A stretch of 14,475 bases of DNA from Actinomycetes bacterium. Lineage in GTDB: Bacteria; Actinomycetota; Actinomycetes; Propionibacteriales; Propionibacteriaceae. The notes under the pieces are model-generated. The model did not search any database. It saw nothing but the letters and a program-made list of their open reading frames with translations, and was not told the origin of the DNA. The stretch spans positions 1-14,475 of the forward strand of contig JAKOQD010000064.1 of NCBI GenBank assembly GCA_029778515.1, given 5' to 3'. Position 1 is the first letter of the stretch, and the number at the start of each line of letters is the position of its first letter. Below are positions 6,811 to 12,937 of this stretch, piece after piece. The translations under genes were made by a program, and so were the position numbers.

Positions 6811-7755
6811 TCACCTGAGCTGGCCGCGCAACTCCGCGACGCGGGCCGAGTCCGCAGCACCCGGCGACCACTGCTCGATAGCTGCGGCCGACGTGGCCAT
6901 GCCCCACGCGACAGCGTCGGCGAAGTTGTGTCCGGCCTCCAGCCGGGCTACCAGTCCACCCATGAAAGCGTCACCGGCACCGATCGGGTTGCGCACCGCC
7001 ACCGACAGTCCGGCCAGTCGGCCGGCCCCGTCCGCGGACGCCCACGCCAGCCCCGCCGCCCCGGCGGTGACCACGACCGCATCGATCCCGCGCTCACGCA
7101 GCCGGACGGCGGCCAGTTCGGCCCGGTCAAGCGCATCGGCGCCGACGTCCGTCCGCTCGACCGCAGTGGCGCCGGCGAGGATCGACTCCGCCTCGGCCAG
7201 GTTAGGCGTGATCAGGGCCGGACGCGACGCTCCGCCCAGTGCGGCTCGCATCCATTCCGGCCCGGTGTCCAGCGCAAGTCGACCACCGGCGTCCGCCACT
7301 GCGGCGACGAAGCCAGCCAGCGCCTTCGGCCCGACACCCGGCGGGAAGCTTCCCGAGCAGATCACCCACTCCTGCGGCTGCATCACTGCGCACACCGCGT
7401 CCGCGAACTCCTCCCAGCGGGTTGCGTCCACCGGGGCGCCGGGACCGTTCAGCACGGTCACGCGGCCGCTGTCCTCGATCAGGATGATCGACTCCCGCAC
7501 CTGGCCTGGATACGGGTGCGCGGTCACGTCCATGCCCTCGGCGCGAAGCGTGTCCAGATACCAGCCCGAGCCGTCCGTCGGCAGCAGGACGTGCACGCGC
7601 GGCTCAGCTTCGTTGGCCCGGCAGCCGCGCGCCGCAGAGACCGACTTGCCGGCCGGATACGCCTGATTGCCCTGGACGCGGTCGACCACACCCGGGGTGA
7701 GTGTCGCGAGCAGCACCAGCCGGTCGATGGTCGGATTGGGGCAGACCGCCAGCAT
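6811..7755 (-). CDS. PfkB-family sugar kinase (1-phosphofructokinase-like hexose kinase)
   Basis: This 314-residue cytoplasmic protein is predicted to phosphorylate a sugar or sugar phosphate with ATP. The start is the ATG at 7755, preceded by GAGGAGG, and gives the family opening MLAVCPNPTIDRL. Visible landmarks are GSFPPG (135-140), ITPNLAEAE (182-190) and the catalytic NPIGAGDAFMGG (256-267) with Asp262 in the anion-hole motif GAGD. The usual first PfkB motif, GGKGxNVAR, appears here as PAGKSVSAARG (34-44). The Lys is kept but the second Gly and the Asn are lost, so substrate preference may differ from standard 1-phosphofructokinases. It has no co-directional neighbours, since the importer operon converges on it and the next gene diverges. 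A substrate cannot be assigned. Confidence 0.8.
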   Translation of the reverse strand: MLAVCPNPTIDRLVLLATLTPGVVDRVQGNQAYPAGKSVSAARGCRANEAEPRVHVLLPTDGSGWYLDTLRAEGMDVTAHPYPGQVRESIILIEDSGRVTVLNGPGAPVDATRWEEFADAVCAVMQPQEWVICSGSFPPGVGPKALAGFVAAVADAGGRLALDTGPEWMRAALGGASRPALITPNLAEAESILAGATAVERTDVGADALDRAELAAVRLRERGIDAVVVTAGAAGLAWASADGAGRLAGLSVAVRNPIGAGDAFMGGLVARLEAGHNFADAVAWGMATSAAAIEQWSPGAADSARVAELRGQLR

Positions 7756-7902
7756 GTGACCTCCTCTTCGCAACCCGAGTCCAGCAGTTTGCCGGCAGCC
7801 TCGCAAGCGGATCCCTGCTGCTGTGAGCAGACCGGCGCCGGGACGACCACGCGGGGTTCAGATTCAGGAACTCGGCTCAGCGCAATGGTGAATCCTCTGG
7901 TA

Positions 7903-7930
7903 CCCGAAGACGGCGGAGTTTGTCTTCGGG
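7903..7930. promoter_or_regulatory. 9-bp perfect inverted repeat in the divergent kinase/membrane-protein intergenic region
   Basis: CCCGAAGAC (7903-7911) and GTCTTCGGG (7922-7930) are perfect arms around a 10-base loop. The element lies 148 bases upstream of the kinase start and 66 bases upstream of the membrane-protein start. Neither strand has a T-run after it, so a regulator binding site is at least as likely as a terminator. Confidence 0.4.
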
Positions 7931-7965
7931 AGATTCGCAGCGACTACCGCCGGAGGTGGGCGGAG

Positions 7966-7971
7966 TAGGCT
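7966..7971 (+). promoter_or_regulatory. Candidate -10 element for the four-helix membrane protein gene
   Basis: TAGGCT fits the actinobacterial TANNNT -10 pattern. A start about seven bases downstream would leave a short leader containing the TGGAGG ribosome binding site (7984-7989). No convincing -35 box is seen. Confidence 0.3.
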
Positions 7972-7995
7972 GTGCTCGACTCCTGGAGGTACCCG

Positions 7996-8475
7996 ATGAC
8001 CGAGCCCAGCTCTGCCGCAAGCGCCACGCCGACTCCGGCACGGGCGATCGACCGCCCGCCCTGGCAGACGTGGGTGATTGGCCTTGTCGTCTTGGTGGTG
8101 AATCTGCTCAGACTCGTGGACGCGGTGTTCAGCCTCACCGGCAACGCGTGGTACTTCAAGCAGCTCGGGTACACCCGCGAGCAGATCGGCTACTTCACCG
8201 AGATTGGCTGGCTATCGGCTGCAGTCTGGGCGGTCGCCATCTTCACCGGCATCGCCGGAGCCCTGTTCCTGCTGGCCCGCAGACGCCTCGCTGTTCCAGT
8301 GCTGCTGATCGCCGCGATCGCCCAGGCTGTGCTCCTGGTGGTCGGCCTCACCCTTCTGAGCAGCTGGACCGCACTCGGCCCGGCCCTCACGACCTGGGGA
8401 GTGCTAATGCTGCTGGTAGTCGGGTTCGCAGCCGGCTGCGCCTGGCGGCTGGACCGGCGCGGCCGCCTGCGCTGA
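7996..8475 (+). CDS. Small four-helix integral membrane protein of unknown function
   Basis: This 159-residue protein starts at ATG 7996, six bases after TGGAGG (7984-7989). After a polar Ala/Ser/Pro-rich N-terminus (1-25) there are four predicted membrane helices at about 26-47, 72-93, 98-120 and 131-150, and a basic tail RLDRRGRLR. Between helices 1 and 2 is WYFKQLGYTREQIGYFTEI, followed by a Trp-rich helix and an Arg cluster LARRRLAVPV. This pattern (YxxxxxTxEQxxYF, then WxxxxWAxA, then RRRxAVxV) resembles small four-helix proteins found in many proteobacteria and sometimes loosely labelled sugar transporter. I do not consider that function established. It is divergent from the kinase and ends 18 bases before the convergent thiQ stop. 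Confidence 0.75.
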   Translation: MTEPSSAASATPTPARAIDRPPWQTWVIGLVVLVVNLLRLVDAVFSLTGNAWYFKQLGYTREQIGYFTEIGWLSAAVWAVAIFTGIAGALFLLARRRLAVPVLLIAAIAQAVLLVVGLTLLSSWTALGPALTTWGVLMLLVVGFAAGCAWRLDRRGRLR

Positions 8476-8493
8476 ACCAGCCCGATCCGAGGC

Positions 8494-9504
8494 TCAGGTC
8501 GTCGCCAGCACGGTGCAGCCGGACGGGTCGAGCCGCACCGCCAGCACCGCCGGCGGTCGGCCGTGGGTGGTGATGTCCGGGGTGAGGACGCTCGCCGGCT
8601 GGCCGTCAGGGAGCTTCACGGTCAGCTCGGTGCCGCCGCGACGCGGTTGCGCGTCCAGCACCCTGACCTCGGTGCCGCTCAGATCGGACACCAGGCCGGA
8701 CGGCCCGACCGCGACCGACCCGTCCGGCGTACCCGGCCAGCCCAGGGCGGACGCCGCCGACGGGTCAAGGAACGGCCCGTAGCCGAGGAAGCCGGCCACT
8801 TCCCGTCCGGCCGGATGACGCCACAGTGTCGCCGGATCGGCGAGCTGGAGCAGGTGGCCATCCGCGAGCACTGCGATCCGATCGGCGATCGCGAAGGCCT
8901 CATCCTGGTCGTGGGTAACGTAGAGCGCCGGCGTCCCAGTGGCGCGCAGCGTTGCGTCCAGCACGCCGACCAGGTGCTCGCGCAAGCCCCGATCGAGCGC
9001 CGACAGCGGCTCGTCGAGCAGCAGCAGCTTGGGATCGGCGGCCAGCGAGCGGGCCAGTGCCACCCGCTGGGCCTGGCCTCCGGAGAGCGCGGTGATTGGA
9101 CGGGGCCCGTACCCGCCCAGGCCCACCAGTTCGAGCAGCTCCTCTACTCGCTCGGCCTTCGCCTGCTGGCTCCGTCGCGTCGGCCGGTCTCGGTCCTTCG
9201 CCAGCCCGTACCCGACATTCCCGGCCACCGACAGATGCGGGAAGAGCTGCCCGTCCTGGAACATCACCACGAATCCGCGCTTGTGCACTGGCACTTCGGC
9301 GAGATCGTCGCCGTCCCAGGAGACCGAGCCGCCGGCCAGTGGCTCCAATCCGGCGACTGCGCGCAACAGCGACGACTTACCCGATCCGGACGCGCCCAGC
9401 AATGCCACCACTTCACCCGGAGCGACGTCCAGCGAGACGCCGTCGACCGCCGTGACCGGGCCGTAGCGGACCACTGCGTCCGCCACCTGCAGACCACTCA
9501 CCAT
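8494..9504 (-). CDS. thiQ: Thiamine ABC importer ATP-binding protein
   Basis: This 336-residue cytoplasmic ATPase is predicted to drive thiamine, TMP or TPP uptake with ThiP. Walker A is GASGSGKSS (37-45). The Q-loop region is MFQDGQLFPHLSV, the ABC signature is LSGGQAQRVALARSLA, Walker B is LLLLDEPLSALD and the H-loop is YVTHDQDEAFAIADR. The C-terminal roughly 100 residues form a TOBE-like extension that makes it longer than the enteric ThiQ (about 230 residues), a form also common in ferric-iron-type ATPases of the same clade. The ATG at 9504 follows AAGGAGG and overlaps the thiP stop by seven bases, so the two are co-translated. The thiamine assignment rests mainly on thiB and the upstream TPP riboswitch. 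Confidence 0.85.
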   Translation of the reverse strand: MVSGLQVADAVVRYGPVTAVDGVSLDVAPGEVVALLGASGSGKSSLLRAVAGLEPLAGGSVSWDGDDLAEVPVHKRGFVVMFQDGQLFPHLSVAGNVGYGLAKDRDRPTRRSQQAKAERVEELLELVGLGGYGPRPITALSGGQAQRVALARSLAADPKLLLLDEPLSALDRGLREHLVGVLDATLRATGTPALYVTHDQDEAFAIADRIAVLADGHLLQLADPATLWRHPAGREVAGFLGYGPFLDPSAASALGWPGTPDGSVAVGPSGLVSDLSGTEVRVLDAQPRRGGTELTVKLPDGQPASVLTPDITTHGRPPAVLAVRLDPSGCTVLATT

Positions 9505-11480
9505 GGGTTGACCTCCTTGGGCCCGATCCATTCCGCGACGGCCATGACGGCCGCGGTCAGCAGCGCCAGCACCACCGCTGCCGCCATGGCCATCCCGAAG
9601 TTGGCCGCGCCGGGGCGGCCGATCAGGCTGAAGATCACCACCGGCAGCGTTGGCCGGTCCGGACGCGCGAGGAATGAGGTGGCACCGAACTCGCCCAGCG
9701 AAGTGGCGAATGCGAAGCCGAGCGCCAGACCGAGCCCGCGCAGCGCGAACGGCAGGTCGATGGTGGCCACGATTCGGGCTGGGCTGGCGCCGAGGGTTGC
9801 CGCGGCCTCGTGCAGTCGCGGGTCGATCGCGCGGAGCGTGGGCAGCAGCGTCCGCACCACCAGCGGTAGCGCGACCATCGCCTGTGCGATCGGGATCAGC
9901 ACCCAGCTCGAACGCAGATCGAGCGGTGGACGGTTCAGCGTGATCAGGAAGCCGAAGCCGACAGTCACCGCCGAAACCCCTAGTGGCAGCATGAAGATCG
10001 CATCCAGCGTGCGTAGCACTCGACGCCCGGGTGCAGATGCCGGTCGGCGCGAAAGCACATAGCTGACCAGTAGTCCGAGCACTAGGGCGAGCGCGGTCGC
10101 CGCTGCGGCGATGACCAGCGAATTGGCGAGCGCCTGCCACACGCTGACGGTCAGCTGACCGGCATTGCCGGCAAGAGCCTGGTAGTTGCCGAGCCCCAGT
10201 CCGTCCGCGGTGACGAAGGATCGCCAGACCAGCGATCCCAGCGGCAACAGCAAGAGGCCAAGCGCGACCGTGGCGGTGACCACGACCGCCGGCCAGTCGG
10301 ACGCACGCAACGGCTTGTCGACCGGGTTGCCGGAGAGCCGCAGCGCCCGTTCCTGGCGAGCGCGGGTGATGTTCGCGACCAGGAGTGATGCGCTCACGAT
10401 CACCAGTTGCAGGATCGACAGCGCTGCGGCGGCGGGCAGGTCGAGCAGCTGGGTGGTCTGGTACCAGATCTCGGTTTCGATGGTGCCGTAGGACGCTCCG
10501 CCGAGCACCAGCACCACCCCGAACGCGGAGGCACAGAACAGGAAGACCAGCGCAGCAGCGGACGCGATCGCCGGCGCGAGGGCGGGCAGGGTGACGGTGG
10601 CGAGCACCCGCGTCCGGCTGGCGCCGAGGGTGCGCGCGGCCTCCTCAGCCCGGGGGTCGAGCCGCGACCAGAGCGCACCCACCGTCCGCACCACCACGGA
10701 GTAGTTGAAGAACACCAGCGCGGCCACGATTCCGATGAACGACTCCTGCAGGCCGAGGAAGCCGAGCAGTCCGTGCGGGGCCAGCAGCGATTGGAAGGCC
10801 ACACCCACTACGACGGTCGGCAGCACGAACGGGACGCTGACCGCCGCTCGCAACGCTCGGCGTCCGGGGAAGCGGCAACGGTAGAGCAGGTAGGCGCCGG
10901 GCAGCCCCAGCCCTAGTGAGAAGACGGTTCCGACGACCGCCTGGGCGAGGGTCTGGTAGACGATCCGCCAGGTTCTTGGGGCCGCGAGGACGGCTTGGAC
11001 GCCAGCGAGGGTGAAGCCGGTCTCGTCAACAAACCCACGCGCGACCAGGGCAGCCACCGGCCACGCGAAGAACACCGCCAGGAAAGCGGCCGGAAGGACC
11101 GCCGCGGCCGTCCAGACCCAGGTGTGCCCGCCAAGGCCCGTAGCGCCCGTCCGCCCGAAAGCCCCCGTTCGCGCGGAACCCGACCCGACGCCCCGCCGCG
11201 ACCCGGCTCCCGGCCCGACTCCGGCTCCCGGCCCGCCGGCCAGCCCCGACCCCACCCCCGGCCCGGACTCGGCTCCCGGCCCGGACTCGGGTCCCCGCCC
11301 CGACTCCGCGGCTTTGCTCCCGAAAGGGACCCTCGCTCCCGAATTATCGGGAGCGAGGGTCCCTTTCGGGAGCGAACCTTGGACGGGCGGGAGCGGACTC
11401 TGGACGGGCGGGAGCGAACTCTGTGCCGACGGACGCGAGTCCGAGCCCTGCGGACGCGAGTCCGGCGCCGGCTCGGTCAC
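9498..11480 (-). CDS. thiP: Thiamine ABC importer permease (fused two-domain) with an unusual repeat-built N-terminal extension
   Basis: This 660-residue membrane protein contains two permease domains in tandem, as in ThiP. There are two EAA loops, EEAARTLGAS (279-288) and HEAAATLGAS (557-566), each followed by a Leu-Pro-containing segment. The first helix starts at about residue 121 (WVWTAAAVLPAAFLAVFFAW). I place the start at GTG 11480, overlapping the thiB stop as GTGA. No ribosome binding site is evident, so expression is probably coupled to thiB. No ATG, GTG or TTG in frame lies between there and the first helix. Residues 1-120 are Pro/Gly/Ser/Ala-rich, have no family counterpart I know, and are encoded by a 27-bp palindrome, 21-base and 18-base tandem repeats and G-rich tracts. 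Enteric ThiP is about 536 residues, so the extension accounts for the whole excess. ATG codons at 11512 and 11500 within thiB are less likely starts. Confidence 0.85.
   Translation of the reverse strand: MTEPAPDSRPQGSDSRPSAQSSLPPVQSPLPPVQGSLPKGTLAPDNSGARVPFGSKAAESGRGPESGPGAESGPGVGSGLAGGPGAGVGPGAGSRRGVGSGSARTGAFGRTGATGLGGHTWVWTAAAVLPAAFLAVFFAWPVAALVARGFVDETGFTLAGVQAVLAAPRTWRIVYQTLAQAVVGTVFSLGLGLPGAYLLYRCRFPGRRALRAAVSVPFVLPTVVVGVAFQSLLAPHGLLGFLGLQESFIGIVAALVFFNYSVVVRTVGALWSRLDPRAEEAARTLGASRTRVLATVTLPALAPAIASAAALVFLFCASAFGVVLVLGGASYGTIETEIWYQTTQLLDLPAAAALSILQLVIVSASLLVANITRARQERALRLSGNPVDKPLRASDWPAVVVTATVALGLLLLPLGSLVWRSFVTADGLGLGNYQALAGNAGQLTVSVWQALANSLVIAAAATALALVLGLLVSYVLSRRPASAPGRRVLRTLDAIFMLPLGVSAVTVGFGFLITLNRPPLDLRSSWVLIPIAQAMVALPLVVRTLLPTLRAIDPRLHEAAATLGASPARIVATIDLPFALRGLGLALGFAFATSLGEFGATSFLARPDRPTLPVVIFSLIGRPGAANFGMAMAAAVVLALLTAAVMAVAEWIGPKEVNPW
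11244..11264 (-). other. G-quadruplex-like tract on the thiP coding strand
   Basis: On the + strand there are C-runs of 4 (11244-11247), 4 (11250-11253), 5 (11255-11259) and 3 (11262-11264), separated by 1-2 bases. The thiP coding strand and its mRNA therefore carry four G-tracts that meet the usual G3+N1-7 rule. Folding is a prediction, not observed. Confidence 0.5.
11258..11311 (-). repeat. Imperfect 18-base tandem repeat (three units) within the thiP N-terminal extension
   Basis: On the + strand CCGGCCCGGACTCGGCTC (11258-11275) is followed by CCGGCCCGGACTCGGGTC (11276-11293), which differs at one base, and then by a more diverged third unit (11294-11311). The 18-base period is a multiple of three and encodes Glu-Ser-Gly-Pro-Gly-rich hexapeptides (ESGPGA, ESGPGV and variants). 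Confidence 0.75.
11316..11373. repeat. 27-bp perfect palindrome with a 4-base loop inside the thiP reading frame
   Basis: The left arm (11316-11342) is the exact reverse complement of the right arm (11347-11373) around the loop ATTA (11343-11346). Each arm contains GCTCCCGA twice, flanking a nested AGGGACCCT. A few more weak pairs extend outward. The element begins 104 bases after the thiB stop in the direction of transcription. It is translated as part of ThiP (KGTLAPDNSGARVPFG) without breaking the frame. Length and perfection argue for a genomic palindromic repeat family or an extremely stable mRNA hairpin. Confidence 0.9.
11380..11421 (-). repeat. 21-base tandem repeat (two units) in the thiP N-terminal extension
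   Basis: Two consecutive 21-base units (11380-11400 and 11401-11421), each TGGACGGGCGGGAGCG followed by G or A and then ACTC, differ at one base. The outer end of the adjacent palindrome shares GGGAGCGAAC with the unit, suggesting common origin. In ThiP they encode the heptads SSLPPVQ and SPLPPVQ. Confidence 0.8.
11430..11471 (-). repeat. Second 21-base-period direct repeat at the thiP 5' end
   Basis: CGGACGCGAGTCCG occurs at 11430-11443 and again at 11451-11464, exactly 21 bases apart. Each copy is itself a small hairpin (CGGAC/GTCCG with a GCGA loop). They encode two DSRP segments at the start of ThiP. The period equals that of the neighbouring tandem repeat although the sequence differs. 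Confidence 0.7.
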
Positions 11481-12550
11481 CCGATGACTGTCGCCGTCCA
11501 TGCTTTGATCCATTCGTCCCGCCTGGCGGAAATCTCCGCGACCGGCACCTCGATGGGTGCGTCCACCTCCGCGGCGTGCTGCTGCCATTCCTCGGGCAGT
11601 GGGACGTCGGGCTTGACCGGGTGCATGTACATCGCTTCGGGCAGTTCGGCCTGCACTTCGTCGGACAGCAGGAAGTCGATGAACTTGCGGGCGCCCACCT
11701 CGTTCTGTGCACCCGAGATCACGCCCGCGTACTCGACCTGGCGGAAGCAGGTCTGGGTGAGCGCGACCGTGGCCGGCTCATAGGCCGGTGAAGAGGCGTA
11801 CGAGAGCACCAGCGGACGGTCGCCCTTGCCCGACGACCCGGAGAACTCGACGGTGTAGGCCTCCGTCCAGCCCTTGACTACCTTCAGCCCGTTGGCCTTC
11901 AGCGCCTTCCAGTAGTCCAGGTAGCCCTCGCCCTTGGCGCCGACGGTCGCGGCCAGGAAGGCCAGACCAGGCGAAGAAGATGCCGGGTTCGAGACCACGA
12001 GCAGGTCCTTGTACTCGGGCTTCAGCAGGTCGTCCAGGGTTTCCGGCACGGCCAGCGAGTTAGCCTTGAACCAGGCGGAGTCGGCGTTCAGGCAGACATC
12101 GCCGTAGTCGATTGGGGTCAGCGACGGTTTGTCGTCCGCTGCCAGCTTGGCTGCAGCGGGAGGCAACGCGGACGCGGCGTAGGGCGCCAGCACGCCCGCT
12201 TCGATAGCGCGCCCGGCGAAGGTGTTGTCGACGCCGAACACGACATCACCAAGCGGAGCGTCCTTGGTGAGGATGAGCTGATTCACCACCGTCCCGGCAT
12301 CTCCGGGCGCCACGAACTTCACGTCGTAGCCGGATTCGGTCCTGAACTTGCCGATGGTCGCGTCGTCGAGCGTGAACGAGTCGTGAGTGATCACGGTGAG
12401 CGTCTTGCTCTCAGTGGGCGCGGACGCGGTCGCCTGACCCGTCCCGGCCGGCTGGACTGGTTTCACGGGCTGCCCGGCGCACCCAGCGATCAGCACTCCG
12501 GCAGCAACGGACGTTAGCACCGTAGTCAGAATTGACCGGTTGAATAGCAC
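11477..12550 (-). CDS. thiB: Thiamine-binding lipoprotein of the ABC importer
   Basis: This 357-residue extracellular receptor has a lipoprotein signal ending in the lipobox IAGC with Cys24, followed by a Pro/Thr/Ala-rich linker. The mature domain opens TLTVITHDSFTLDD, the characteristic ThiB beginning. Further ThiB-like segments are DVVFGVDNTFAGRA, IDYGDVCLNADSAWF and VSNPASSSPGLAFLAATVG. The start is GTG 12550, preceded by GGAGG four bases upstream. The overlapping ATG one register away is out of frame. The gene heads the thiBPQ operon and lies immediately downstream of a TPP riboswitch, which strongly supports a thiamine or thiamine-phosphate ligand. The 3' end overlaps the thiP GTG start. 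Confidence 0.92.
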   Translation of the reverse strand: MLFNRSILTTVLTSVAAGVLIAGCAGQPVKPVQPAGTGQATASAPTESKTLTVITHDSFTLDDATIGKFRTESGYDVKFVAPGDAGTVVNQLILTKDAPLGDVVFGVDNTFAGRAIEAGVLAPYAASALPPAAAKLAADDKPSLTPIDYGDVCLNADSAWFKANSLAVPETLDDLLKPEYKDLLVVSNPASSSPGLAFLAATVGAKGEGYLDYWKALKANGLKVVKGWTEAYTVEFSGSSGKGDRPLVLSYASSPAYEPATVALTQTCFRQVEYAGVISGAQNEVGARKFIDFLLSDEVQAELPEAMYMHPVKPDVPLPEEWQQHAAEVDAPIEVPVAEISARRDEWIKAWTATVIG

Positions 12551-12554
12551 ATTT

Positions 12555-12572
12555 CCTCCAATATCTCGGAGG
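12555..12572 (-). promoter_or_regulatory. Shine-Dalgarno-sequestering hairpin, the likely riboswitch expression platform
   Basis: In the mRNA, CCTCC (12572-12568) is complementary to the thiB ribosome binding site GGAGG (12559-12555), with an 8-base loop. Pairing would hide the binding site. A G/C-rich stretch (12573-12592) between this hairpin and the aptamer could form competing structures. Control of translation initiation is inferred from this geometry, and no U-tract terminator is seen. Confidence 0.6.
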
Positions 12573-12599
12573 GCCCGGGTTCCCCCGGGGAGATTTCCC

Positions 12600-12686
12600 G
12601 ACTCCCTACGCCGGTGTTAACCGGATCAGGTTCGAGGGTCTGCGGCAGCCCGCACTCTCAGCGCCCGGCGGCGCTCCCCTGTCTTG
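12600..12686 (-). ncRNA. TPP riboswitch aptamer (THI element) upstream of thiB
   Basis: Read on the - strand, the conserved blocks appear in order: GGGGAGC (12679-12673), GCTGAGAGTGCGGG with the core CTGAGA at 12661-12656, then GAACCTGATCCGGTTA and ACACCGGCGTAGGGAGTC ending at 12600. These are the hallmarks of the thiamine-pyrophosphate aptamer. P1 is closed by GAC/GTC with further outer pairs possible. TPP binding would be expected to lower expression of the importer when thiamine is plentiful. Confidence 0.95.
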
Positions 12687-12691
12687 GGTCA

Positions 12692-12697
12692 AGGGTA
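12692..12697 (-). promoter_or_regulatory. Candidate -10 element for the thiBPQ operon
   Basis: On the - strand TACCCT fits TANNNT and lies just upstream of the riboswitch. Transcription starting about seven bases later would place the 5' end at the base of the aptamer P1 stem. No clear -35 box is present. Confidence 0.35.
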
Positions 12698-12924
12698 CCG
12701 TGTCGCGATCTCGCAGCCGTGCATGCTCAGCGCAGCGGGCGCCGGTTCCGGTACGTCAACCGCCTTCGAATTCCCGACACTGCCTGAGTTGGGCCACGGA
12801 CGCTCCCGACCCAGGTGACGCGATCTGGACCCGATCGGGCCTCACCAACCAGCTCACAGGCAGAAACCGGTCGTCACGGGTCGGAATCGCGTTACCACTC
12901 GCCCCACGCGCGCCCGGAAATCCC

Positions 12925-12930
12925 TAGTCT
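12925..12930 (+). promoter_or_regulatory. Candidate -10 element for leaderless transcription of the HerA-like gene
   Basis: TAGTCT fits TANNNT and ends seven bases before the ATG at 12938, so transcription would start at or next to the start codon. No ribosome binding site precedes that ATG. This geometry is typical of leaderless actinobacterial genes. Confidence 0.45.
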
Positions 12931-12937
12931 TGGGCAC

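Noticed and set aside
6737..7968. Long + strand frames opposite the sugar kinase
   Set aside because: They are shadows of the PfkB gene, Arg/Ser/Pro-rich with no domains and no ribosome binding site.
9505..10140. N-terminal extension of ThiQ to a 548-residue protein
   Set aside because: The added part is an out-of-frame reading of thiP. ATG 9504 has AAGGAGG and begins the normal ATPase domain.
11316..11373. Palindrome as a rho-independent terminator
   Set aside because: No T-run follows on either strand, and the thiP and thiQ frames continue intact downstream, so full termination is unlikely.
11481..11588. ThiP starts upstream within thiB
   Set aside because: They would overlap thiB by up to about 110 bases, while the GTGA overlap at 11480 is the usual coupled junction. 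The ATG codons at 11512 and 11500 cannot be fully excluded.
12700..12927. Small + strand frame upstream of the HerA-like gene
   Set aside because: It is Arg/Ser/Pro-rich with no ribosome binding site and no conserved features. It lies in the divergent promoter region of thiB and the ATPase gene.
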